From Korobacter sp036501185 (lineage in GTDB: Bacteria > Acidobacteriota > Terriglobia > Terriglobales > Acidobacteriaceae), in assembly GCA_036501185.1 (NCBI GenBank), contig DASYAU010000051.1, positions 1 to 38,180 of the forward strand: 38,180 nucleotides of DNA, written 5' to 3'. A model generated the notes under the pieces. It did not search any database and was not told the DNA's origin. It saw only the letters and a list, made by a program, of their open reading frames with translations. A program made the position numbers and the translations under genes. Positions 30,797 to 38,180 of this stretch are shown here, piece after piece; the stretch's first letter is position 1, and each line of letters begins with the position of its first letter.

Positions 30797-33787
30797 TTAC
30801 TGTGGCCTCGGCGCCGTCCCCGGCTTGAAGATCATTCCCTCGCGCGTCATACCATTCATGACCACCACCGCCGGATCTTCGAAGTACAAATGCCGCACGC
30901 ACTCCTCTTCCTCAACAGCGTTCTGATTCCCTAACCACTGCCAATCCAACTGACCCTTCCCCGCCTCAGGATTCACGGTGAAGTACCCCACGTGAAACGC
31001 CATCAGGTTCTGGAAAAAGTGGCTACCCTGCGAAGGTGTCACCGCCATATCGCGGAATCCCGCCTCCACAATCACCCGCGCTCCGGCGATCTCATCCCAC
31101 TCAATCGGAATTCCCAGCCACGGATCATTCGATCCCCATCGCCCCACTCCGATCAGCAAATACGGACGCTCCAACTCCATCAGCTTCGCATTGAAGTGCG
31201 CCACCGCCTCCGCCACCGCTTGGCTTCGCCCGCGCTCGAAGCGATGAAAATCCACCATCACCACATCGTGCAGGTTCTGCACGCGCCCGTTGCCGAGCAC
31301 GCTCGTACTTCTGCAAATCAATGACGCCGGATCCACGCCCTCCATGGCTACTGGCTCGTTCTCACCCGAGAGCACCAGCGGACGCACCTGCAGGAAACCG
31401 AAATTTGCCGCCTCTCCCGCGGCTTGCGGCAGCCGCACCGCGAACTCGATCTCCACTGCCTGCCCCAGTGCTCCCTCGCCCACCGCGCACAGTTGCTCCA
31501 ATATCTCCGCCAGCGGAAATACCTGTTGCTTCAAGACCGGCGCAAAACTCACGACCCGCGCGCCCGTGCGACTGGTCCCGTCGTACACCGCATCGTTATC
31601 GCGGTTGTAAGTAGAAGCCACCGCCGCCAGCGTCCCGTCGTGCTCTGCAACATCGAGCGCGTACCGCGCTTCGCGCAGCGATTCTGCCGGATCGTCACCG
31701 TCCGCGCGCTGCAAATCCACCGCCCAGAACTCCGATTGCGAATTCGCCAGGATCTCTGTCACGTCCGAAAATCCAATCGGATGCCGGGGATACCGCGGAC
31801 AGAACGACAAGCACCGCCCGCCCGCTACCACCGCTCTTCCCATGCCGAGCGCCACGGCCGCGATCCCGTCGCTCGATTGCATCGGCGCCGTCGGATAAAA
31901 ATTGTGCGAGCGCACCACGCCCGAAAAATCCGGGTAGAACCGCGTCCCGTGCTGCGCGCCCACTATCTCCTGCAGGATCACCGCCATCTTCTCTTCTTCC
32001 AGTCGGTATGGTGTCGCCCGCACATAGGCCTTCGCATGCTGGCTGAAGGTCGAAGCATAGATCAGCTTGATTGCTCGCCCAAGCTGCTCCAGCCGCTCAT
32101 TCACGCTCGCCTTCGGATTTCCCAGCATGAACGTTTCATACACGCCCGTAAACGGCTGGTAGTGCGAATCCTCCAGCAAGCTCGACGACCGCACCGCCAG
32201 CGGATACGTCGCCTCGAAAAGGAACGCGTGCAGGTCCTTCAGCAATTGCTCCGGCAGCGCGGCTTCCAAAAATCTTCGACGGATCTGTTCGTCATCCTTC
32301 CATCGGATCGCGAACTCCAGTAGGTTGTTTTCCGCCAGGAAGCGATCAAAATATTCCGTCGTTACCACCACTGCCGGCGGCACTGAAACCTTCACTCCTG
32401 CAAATCTTCGCGAAAACCGCTGTTTATGTAGCAGGTGACGCATGAACGCCAGTCCGCGCGCCTTCCCGCCCAGCGATCCCGTTCCGATCCGCAGGAAGAA
32501 CGCATCGCCCACCTTGAACGTCGCTGCGTCGAAGTCGCCGATGGAAACTTCTGTCTGCTCGCGACGATATTCACTGATCGAATCGATTAGGTCGCGCCGC
32601 AGGTCCTCGACCGTCGGAAAATCGGAAACCTTCCTCGGCCGCAGCTTTTGCGCCACGGCAAACTCGGTGCGCGCCGTCAGCCATCGCGAGAAATCATTCC
32701 GTGAACTATGGAACGCCAGGCTTTCCGCGGGAATGCGATGAAGTGCCACCTCCAGTGCATTCAGATCCCCTGCCTTGCCAACTTCTTCTCCGCTCGGCAG
32801 CCGGAACACGAAATCGCCAAACGAACACTGTTGGGTCAAGAGCCTGCGAAAATCTCGCAGAAACGTCGGCGAGCGCTTCTGCAGGAATGCAAATCCCTCT
32901 TCGTGCGCCTTCGTTCGATACTCGGTATGGCTCGAGTGCAGCACGATCGGCACATCCGGCACCAGTTCGCGGATCACGTGCGCCAACTCAAAGCCCGCCT
33001 CCGGTGCCGCCACTCCGTGCCGCGGGAACTGCACGTCCGACACCACTGCCAGCAAATTGTCGCGGTACTGACGCGCATACTGCTCCGCCTCTTCGTAATC
33101 CGAGCACAGCAGGATTTTCGGCCTCGCTCGCTGCCGCACCAACTTGTGCGCAACGTTGATTCCCTCGCGGATCACCCGCTTCGACTGGGTGATCAGCTCG
33201 GTGTAAATCACCGGCAGCACCGACGAGTAGTACCGGATGTTGTCTTCCACCACCAGCAGCACAGGCACGCCCACCGCGCGCGTATCGTGCAGTGCGTTGC
33301 GCTTGTCCTCGATGTACTTCACCATCGCCACCAGCACCCGCGCATTGCCTTGCCACAAGAAAATCCGGTCCACATCCGTCACCGGATTTCGCGCAACGAA
33401 GTTCTTCACCTCGCGATAGTCGTACGCCAGCACCAGCACCGGCACATCGATCCCGCTCTTCCGGATCTCGCGCGCAAGTTGCGCCGCGTTCAACTCGCCC
33501 ACGGCGAGGTTGGTCACAATCAGGTTGAATCGGGGTTGCGAGCGCACCAGCTCCAGCGCCTGCGCGCAATTCGAAACCTGTGTGATTCCCGGAATATGTT
33601 GTAGATCGAGTTCACGAGACTCGCCGATCAGCAACTCATTGAGCCGCCCGTCTTCTCGCAGGATGAAGGAATCGTAGAGACTGGAAACCAGCAGGATGTC
33701 CTGCACGCGGAACGGCATCAGGCTGTCGAAACTTTCCATCGTCTCTTCAGCCTCGCGGAAAGGCCCCGTGCTGCGTTGCGTCGCCAT
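30797..33787 (-). CDS. Receiver-receiver-PPDK N-terminal domain fusion protein
   Basis: This is a 996-residue cytoplasmic protein. Residues about 30-160 are a degenerate receiver domain without the acidic pair or phosphoacceptor (FNLIVTNLAV). Residues about 175-325 are a second receiver with the acidic pair E181/D182 (VVEDN), phosphoacceptor D251 (VVSDVQFP) and K304 (FLQKRSP). From about 430 to 880 comes the ATP-grasp domain of PEP synthase/pyruvate phosphate dikinase (GSLGGKARGLAFM; PLAVRSSSLLEDSHYQPFTGVYE). The swivelling phosphohistidine domain and the PEP/pyruvate barrel are absent, although the frame ends normally. It cannot run the full PEP synthase reaction alone; it may phosphorylate or bind another carrier under receiver control (inference). 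It is divergent from xseA. Confidence 0.82.
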   Translation of the reverse strand: MATQRSTGPFREAEETMESFDSLMPFRVQDILLVSSLYDSFILREDGRLNELLIGESRELDLQHIPGITQVSNCAQALELVRSQPRFNLIVTNLAVGELNAAQLAREIRKSGIDVPVLVLAYDYREVKNFVARNPVTDVDRIFLWQGNARVLVAMVKYIEDKRNALHDTRAVGVPVLLVVEDNIRYYSSVLPVIYTELITQSKRVIREGINVAHKLVRQRARPKILLCSDYEEAEQYARQYRDNLLAVVSDVQFPRHGVAAPEAGFELAHVIRELVPDVPIVLHSSHTEYRTKAHEEGFAFLQKRSPTFLRDFRRLLTQQCSFGDFVFRLPSGEEVGKAGDLNALEVALHRIPAESLAFHSSRNDFSRWLTARTEFAVAQKLRPRKVSDFPTVEDLRRDLIDSISEYRREQTEVSIGDFDAATFKVGDAFFLRIGTGSLGGKARGLAFMRHLLHKQRFSRRFAGVKVSVPPAVVVTTEYFDRFLAENNLLEFAIRWKDDEQIRRRFLEAALPEQLLKDLHAFLFEATYPLAVRSSSLLEDSHYQPFTGVYETFMLGNPKASVNERLEQLGRAIKLIYASTFSQHAKAYVRATPYRLEEEKMAVILQEIVGAQHGTRFYPDFSGVVRSHNFYPTAPMQSSDGIAAVALGMGRAVVAGGRCLSFCPRYPRHPIGFSDVTEILANSQSEFWAVDLQRADGDDPAESLREARYALDVAEHDGTLAAVASTYNRDNDAVYDGTSRTGARVVSFAPVLKQQVFPLAEILEQLCAVGEGALGQAVEIEFAVRLPQAAGEAANFGFLQVRPLVLSGENEPVAMEGVDPASLICRSTSVLGNGRVQNLHDVVMVDFHRFERGRSQAVAEAVAHFNAKLMELERPYLLIGVGRWGSNDPWLGIPIEWDEIAGARVIVEAGFRDMAVTPSQGSHFFQNLMAFHVGYFTVNPEAGKGQLDWQWLGNQNAVEEEECVRHLYFEDPAVVVMNGMTREGMIFKPGTAPRPQ

Positions 33788-33803
33788 GCCGAAACCGGGC
33801 GCG

Positions 33804-33809
33804 ATTATA
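33804..33809 (-). promoter_or_regulatory. -10 box of the REC-PPDK gene
   Basis: A perfect TATAAT on the minus strand lies 16 nt before ATG 33787 in the 64-nt divergent gap with xseA. No convincing -35 is seen at 16-18 bp. Confidence 0.45.
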
Positions 33810-33851
33810 CCCCTCGCTCACGCCGCTTCCCTGTGATTTAAACTTGCCTCA

Positions 33852-35219
33852 GTGTCCTTCAGCGACCAGCTCGGTTTCACCTTCAGCGCGCCTCAGCGCC
33901 GCATCTGGCAAGTGCGCGACATCGTGAGCTCCGTCCGCACCGCGCTCGAACGCGAATACGCTGACGTTTGGGTTGAAGGCGAAATCTCCAACTTCCGTCC
34001 CGCCGACTCTGGCCATCTTTATTTCTCTCTAAAGGACGAATCCGCCCAACTCCGCATCGTGATGTTCCGCTCGCAGGCGCGCCTCCTGAAATTTCGCCCG
34101 GAAAACGGCCTGAAAGTCGTCGCCCGCGGACGGGTCACCCTTTACGAAGGCCGTGGCGAGCTCCAGCTCATGGCTGAGTACCTCGAGCCGCAAGGTGCCG
34201 GCGCATTGCAGCTCGCCTTCGAACAGCTCAAGGCCAAGCTCCAGGCGGAAGGCCTCTTCGATCGCGACCGCAAAAAGCTGATCCCCGCTCTGCCAAAGAA
34301 AATCGGCGTCGTCACTTCACCGCGGGGCGCGGTTATCCAGGACATCCTCAACGTCCTCCGCCGTCGCCACAAATCTGTCCACGTCCTCATCTTCCCCGCA
34401 CAGGTCCAGGGCGAGGCCGCAGCCTCCGAGGTCTCCAACGGCGTGCGCTGGTTCAACAAGACCGCGAATGTCGACGTCATCATCGTCGCCCGTGGCGGCG
34501 GCTCCATCGAAGACCTCGCCGCGTTCAACGACGAAGCCCTCGCCCGCGCCATCGCCGCCTCCACCATTCCTATCATCTCCGCTGTCGGCCACGAAACCGA
34601 CTTCACCATCTGCGATTTCGTCAGCGACCTCCGCGCTCCCACGCCATCGGCCGCGGCCGAGCTCGTCATCCGTTCCAAGCAGGAGCTCGACGAGCGCCTC
34701 AACGCCTTGCAAACCCATCTCGCCCGCGCTCTTCGCGTCCGTCTGCTTGAATACGAAAAGCGTCTCGAGCGGCTTGCTCGTCACGGTGCCTTTGGCGGAA
34801 TGCGCACCGCCCTCGCCCGCCGTCAGCAAAAGGTCGACGACCTCGTTTTCCGCCTGCGCGCCGCCCAAGTCCAGCTCTTCCGCCAGCTCCATCGCCGGCT
34901 CGATGTCGCTGCCACCCGCGTGCGTCACCACGACCTGCGCAGTCGTCTCACCGCCCGCCATCGCGAGATCGAAACCGGGCTCCAGAAGCTCGCCGCCACC
35001 TATCGCAGCTACCTGCTCAAGCGTCAATCGCGCCTGGAACGCCTCAGCGCCCAACTCCAGAGCCTCTCTCCCATTTCCATCCTCGAGCGCGGCTACGCCC
35101 TCGTCTTCGACGCCGAAGGCCACCTGCTGAAAGACGCCCGCCAGGTGCACGAAGGCGACACAATCCACGCCCAGTTGGCCCTCGGCCAAATCTCGGCTAC
35201 TGTAAAGAAACCTGAATAG
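33852..35219 (+). CDS. xseA: Exodeoxyribonuclease VII large subunit
   Basis: This is a 455-residue subunit of the ssDNA-specific exonuclease VII. An N-terminal OB-fold (residues about 15-110: ADVWVEGEISNFRPADSGHLY) precedes the catalytic domain. That domain has VVTSPRGAVIQDI, IIVARGGGSIEDLAAFNDE and SAVGHETDFTICDFVSDLRA, with the family's acidic and histidine residues. The long C-terminal part is coiled coil (LEYEKRLERLARH; RQLHRRLDVAATRVRHHDLRSR split by helices). The start is GTG. The small subunit gene xseB, often directly downstream, is not present here. Confidence 0.95.
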   Translation: MSFSDQLGFTFSAPQRRIWQVRDIVSSVRTALEREYADVWVEGEISNFRPADSGHLYFSLKDESAQLRIVMFRSQARLLKFRPENGLKVVARGRVTLYEGRGELQLMAEYLEPQGAGALQLAFEQLKAKLQAEGLFDRDRKKLIPALPKKIGVVTSPRGAVIQDILNVLRRRHKSVHVLIFPAQVQGEAAASEVSNGVRWFNKTANVDVIIVARGGGSIEDLAAFNDEALARAIAASTIPIISAVGHETDFTICDFVSDLRAPTPSAAAELVIRSKQELDERLNALQTHLARALRVRLLEYEKRLERLARHGAFGGMRTALARRQQKVDDLVFRLRAAQVQLFRQLHRRLDVAATRVRHHDLRSRLTARHREIETGLQKLAATYRSYLLKRQSRLERLSAQLQSLSPISILERGYALVFDAEGHLLKDARQVHEGDTIHAQLALGQISATVKKPE

Positions 35220-35320
35220 CGCCTTTGATCTGTGTCCCGGCTTTGGTCCCTGCATCTCACCGTCCGTGCATTAAAATAGTCTCGCCGTGAGCTCGCACCC
35301 CGGTTGTGGAGAGGACCCGG

Positions 35321-36199
35321 ATGGGCCAGTGGTTGGCACGTGGACGCGTACCCCAGGCTACCGACCTGGCAACCGCCGTGATCGACATTCTGTTGGTCGC
35401 GCTGCTCATCTATGAGTTCCTGAAGCTCATCCGCGGCACTCGTGCCACGCCTATGCTCCTCGGCGTCTTCGTGCTCGCCATCGCCTTTATCACCGCGCGC
35501 TTCGCCGAACTCCGCACCCTCGACTGGCTGATGACCACGCTGCTGCCCTACGGCATCTTCGCGCTCATCGTCGTCTTCGCCAGCGAGATCCGCCACGCCC
35601 TCGCGCGCTTAGGACGCAAACTCACCAGCTCGCGCTCCAACTCCGCCAACGCCGAGTCCTACGACGACATCGTTCTCGCCGCCAATCTCTTTTCGCAAAA
35701 CCAAACTGGTGCACTGATAGTCATCGAACGCGAGATCGGTCTTCGCACTTACATCGAGAGTGGTGTCGCCCTCGACGCCCACATCTCCTACGATCTCCTG
35801 GCCACCATCTTCCGTCCCAGCGCGCCCTTGCACGACGGTGCCGTGATCATCCAGAAGGACCGCATCGCCGCGGCTGCCTGTTTCCTCCCGCTCTCCATCA
35901 ACCCGGTTCTCTCCACCCAGCTCGGTACTCGCCACCGCGCCGGAATTGGCATCACTGAAGAGAGCGACGCCATTGCCGTCATCGTCTCCGAAGAAACCGG
36001 CGCTATCTCGCTTGCCGTCGCCGGACAGATCGAACGCGACATCACTCCTGAGGAACTCCGCGAGCGACTGAGCATCCTTCTCCACCGCCACGTGCCTGCC
36101 TCCGCTCTTCCCAGCACGCAGGACCAGGACCTCGAGCCCGGCGCCTTGCAGACTGGCTTGGGTAATGTCAACGACGATTCCTCGGAGATCGAGCGATGA
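35321..36199 (+). CDS. cdaA: Diadenylate cyclase CdaA
   Basis: This is a 292-residue membrane-bound enzyme that makes cyclic di-AMP from two ATP. The N-terminus has three membrane helices (residues about 18-100: AVIDILLVALLIYEFLKLI; ATPMLLGVFVLAIAFI; LLPYGIFALIVVFA). The DAC domain (about 115-245) has the two catalytic motifs intact: D172-G173-A174 (LHDGAVII) and R204-H205-R206 (GTRHRAGIG). The frame begins at GTG 35306, but ATG 35321 has GAGAGGA five nt upstream. It overlaps cdaR by 4 nt. TAAAAT at 35272-35277 is a possible -10 box. It heads the conserved cdaA-cdaR-glmM set, which links c-di-AMP to wall precursor supply. Confidence 0.95.
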   Translation: MGQWLARGRVPQATDLATAVIDILLVALLIYEFLKLIRGTRATPMLLGVFVLAIAFITARFAELRTLDWLMTTLLPYGIFALIVVFASEIRHALARLGRKLTSSRSNSANAESYDDIVLAANLFSQNQTGALIVIEREIGLRTYIESGVALDAHISYDLLATIFRPSAPLHDGAVIIQKDRIAAAACFLPLSINPVLSTQLGTRHRAGIGITEESDAIAVIVSEETGAISLAVAGQIERDITPEELRERLSILLHRHVPASALPSTQDQDLEPGALQTGLGNVNDDSSEIER

Positions 36200-36870
36200 T
36201 CCACTGGCTCCGCCAACACGTCTTCGGACATCTCCGCCTCAAGCTGCTCTCCCTGCTCATTGCCACTGCCCTGTGGTACGCCGTTGCGCATGACCAGCCT
36301 GCCGAAATCGCACTCAGCGTTCCCATCGAGTTTTACAACACGCCCGAGCACCTGGAAATTAGCTCCGAGCGCATTCAACGCGCCGAAGTCCGCGTCCAGG
36401 GCCCCGCCCGCACTCTCCGCGAGATGACCAATGCCGACATCGACGCCGTTATCGATCTCAGCGGGACCAAGGTCGGCGAACGTACTTTCGATCTGACCCC
36501 AAAACAGATCCGTCACGTGCCGCATAACGTGCAGATCGTGCAGGTCGTGCCCTCGCAGATCCGTTTAGAACTCGACCGCAGCGCCTCCAAAACGGTGAAT
36601 CTCACTCCTCGGGTCATCGGCACCTTCGCAACCGGCTATCGTCTCGGCGACGTAGAGGTCACCCCCAACCGCATCACTATCACGGGTCCCGAGTCCCGGC
36701 TCACCACCATCGACGCCGCCATTACCGATCCAGTTGATGCCACCGGCCTCGTTGGCCGAGGCACCTTCACTACCCAGGCATTCGTGGGCGATCCTCTCGT
36801 ACAATTGATGAATCCCGAACCGATTCACGTCACTGTGACGACCGTCAAAACAAAGCCAGGAGAGAAGTGA
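36196..36870 (+). CDS. cdaR: CdaR-like YbbR-domain protein
   Basis: This is a 224-residue membrane-anchored protein. One N-terminal helix (HLRLKLLSLLIATALWYAVAH) anchors two YbbR repeats outside the cytoplasm (about 35-125 and 130-215). They show the strand patterns VPIEFYNTPEHLEI, VRVQGPARTLREM and ITITGPESRLTTI. In firmicutes CdaR binds and regulates CdaA. Gene order and the ATGA overlap with cdaA support that here. It is shorter than firmicute CdaR, having two repeats rather than three or four. Its stop overlaps the GTG start of glmM by 4 nt. Confidence 0.92.
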   Translation: MIHWLRQHVFGHLRLKLLSLLIATALWYAVAHDQPAEIALSVPIEFYNTPEHLEISSERIQRAEVRVQGPARTLREMTNADIDAVIDLSGTKVGERTFDLTPKQIRHVPHNVQIVQVVPSQIRLELDRSASKTVNLTPRVIGTFATGYRLGDVEVTPNRITITGPESRLTTIDAAITDPVDATGLVGRGTFTTQAFVGDPLVQLMNPEPIHVTVTTVKTKPGEK

Positions 36871-38180
36871 CCACGTTGTCCCCCGAAACTACTCAGCCCC
36901 GCGTTCGACAACTCTTCGGTACCGACGGCATTCGCGGCGTCGCCGGGGAATATCCGCTTGACGCCCATACCGTCTTCGCCATTGGCCGCGCCCTCGGATC
37001 ACGTCTCGCGGCCCAACACGCATCGCCACGAGTCCTCATCGGGCAAGACACCCGCGAGTCCAGCGACTGGATCAGCCGCTCCTTAGCTCGCGGCTTACAA
37101 AGCTCGCAAGCTGACGTCGTCAGCGCCGGCGTCATCACCACCCCAGGCGTCGCATACCTCACCCGCACTCACGGCTTCTCCGCCGGCATCGTAATCTCCG
37201 CATCGCACAATCCCTGGAACGACAACGGCATCAAAGTCTTCGGAGCCAACGGCTACAAGCTCTCAGACCACATCGAGCACCAGATCGAATCGCAAATTTT
37301 TTTCCACCTCGAAGAACTCGAGCGCGCCGACAGCGAGGGCCAAGGTCCCGTCATGCTCCCCGGCGATGCAAAACTGCGCGAAGACTATGCTGCGTGGCTT
37401 CGCTCGCAGGTCGCCGCCATCGACTTCAGCCGCTTTCGGGTCCTTCTCGACTGCGCCAATGGTGCCGCCTGCAGCATTGCCAACCTTGTATTCCCCGCGC
37501 TTAACATCGTCACTGAGTTCACGCACGTCTGCCCGACTGGGCGCAACATCAATGCCAACTGCGGAGCTCTTCATCCCCAGGAAGTCGCCCAACGCGTCGC
37601 CCAAGCCGGCGGCCGCTTCGACCTGGGCATCACCTTCGACGGCGACGCGGATCGTGCCCTCTTCAGCGATGCCGGCGGCAACATCGTCAACGGCGACGCC
37701 GTTCTCCTGCTCGCCGCCCGCGATATGAAATCCCGCAATCGCCTCGCGTCCGATACCGTTGTCGCCACGACGATGTCGAATATGGGGCTCGAAGCCGCCC
37801 TCAAGCACTCTGGCATCCGCATGCTGCGTGCCGCCGTCGGCGACAAATATGTTTTGGAAGAAATGCAGATGACCGGAGCCACCCTCGGCGGCGAACAATC
37901 CGGCCACATCCTTTTCATGGATAGCGATGCCACCACCGGCGATGGCATTCTCACTGCTCTCCGAGTCCTCGAAGTGCTCGCGCGCTCCGGGAAGTCGCTT
38001 GCCGATCTCCTGGGCGACCTCAAAGTCTTCCCGCAGGTCATCCGCAACATCAAGGTCCGGGAGAAAACCCCGCTTAGCGAAATCCCGTCGGTTGCTGCCG
38101 CCATTCACGAGGCCGAGCACGATCTTGGCGATACCGGCCGCGTCGTGGTGCGTTATTCAGGAACAGAGAAATTAGCGCGC
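36867..38180 (+). CDS. glmM: Phosphoglucosamine mutase GlmM (3' end outside window)
   Basis: This cytoplasmic enzyme converts glucosamine 6-phosphate to glucosamine 1-phosphate for peptidoglycan and lipid A precursors. The first 438 residues are visible and the frame is open to the window end. The start is GTG, coupled to the cdaR stop as GTGA, with AGGAGAG just upstream. Motifs: RQLFGTDGIRGVAGEYPL, the phosphoserine loop ISASHNPWNDNG (S113), the metal loop DGDADR (D258, D260, D262), the sugar-binding GGEQSGHILF, and the start of the phosphate-binding loop YSGTEKLAR at the edge. Only the last few residues should be missing. Confidence 0.96.
   Translation, partial: MTTLSPETTQPRVRQLFGTDGIRGVAGEYPLDAHTVFAIGRALGSRLAAQHASPRVLIGQDTRESSDWISRSLARGLQSSQADVVSAGVITTPGVAYLTRTHGFSAGIVISASHNPWNDNGIKVFGANGYKLSDHIEHQIESQIFFHLEELERADSEGQGPVMLPGDAKLREDYAAWLRSQVAAIDFSRFRVLLDCANGAACSIANLVFPALNIVTEFTHVCPTGRNINANCGALHPQEVAQRVAQAGGRFDLGITFDGDADRALFSDAGGNIVNGDAVLLLAARDMKSRNRLASDTVVATTMSNMGLEAALKHSGIRMLRAAVGDKYVLEEMQMTGATLGGEQSGHILFMDSDATTGDGILTALRVLEVLARSGKSLADLLGDLKVFPQVIRNIKVREKTPLSEIPSVAAAIHEAEHDLGDTGRVVVRYSGTEKLAR

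Noticed and set aside
34317..35255. 312-residue minus-strand open frame
   Set aside because: Antisense to xseA, whose motifs are unmistakable; the Gly/Asp/Glu-rich translation is typical of GC-rich shadow frames.
33852..35306. xseB expected after xseA
   Set aside because: The 100-nt gap before cdaA has no open frame of the right kind; the gene must be elsewhere or absent.
37263..38120. 285-residue minus-strand open frame
   Set aside because: Antisense to glmM, which is intact over this region.

Overview
The window looks like a chromosomal segment of an acidobacterium (Terriglobia/Koribacter-like); this is inferred from gene content, not from a search. The indicators are two ADOP/MacB-type permeases without an ATPase, a large Oar-like TonB-dependent receptor with a carboxypeptidase-regulatory-like N-terminus, a Gram-negative secretome, moderately high GC, three scattered tRNA genes that all encode CCA, and REP-like intergenic palindromes. 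I see no phage, integrase, insertion sequence or CRISPR array.

Layout. 1-2200: tRNA-Arg, an exported amidohydrolase, tRNA-Leu and a tiny DHp-like protein. 2216-6023 (minus): an overlapping nucleotidyltransferase/CgeB-type glycosyltransferase pair, OsmC, and a UDP-glucose-dehydrogenase-like protein in which the catalytic residues are replaced. 6161-10642: a 2H phosphoesterase, tRNA-Pro, an exported GH99-like protein and an intact ADOP permease. 10985-15075: an ECF sigma factor, a membrane anti-sigma factor with TPR repeats outside the membrane, and an exported TPR-CHAT protease, apparently one operon. 15397-17787: an exported cytochrome c/PQQ-type sugar dehydrogenase and a double-cupin protein. 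17788-20194: an ADOP permease gene broken by an 11-bp deletion. 20346-21612: two convergent exported or anchored proteins of unknown function around a shared terminator. 21710-23719: a two-gene ABC-2 exporter. 23843-29465: a TonB receptor divergent from a GntR/UTRA regulator and a ROK sugar kinase, with palindromes in the shared promoter region. 29668-33787: DAHP synthase and a receiver/PPDK-N fusion protein. 33852-38180: xseA, then cdaA-cdaR-glmM linked by 4-nt overlaps; glmM runs off the window.

Working together. cdaA-cdaR-glmM is the widely conserved cyclic-di-AMP and cell-wall-precursor operon. The TonB receptor, GntR regulator and ROK kinase form a plausible glycan or amino-sugar uptake module with a shared operator. 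The sigma/anti-sigma/CHAT trio is the best candidate for an undescribed system: an exported caspase-like protease is co-encoded with a membrane anti-sigma factor whose TPR part faces the same compartment. That invites a regulated-proteolysis model, which is inference only.
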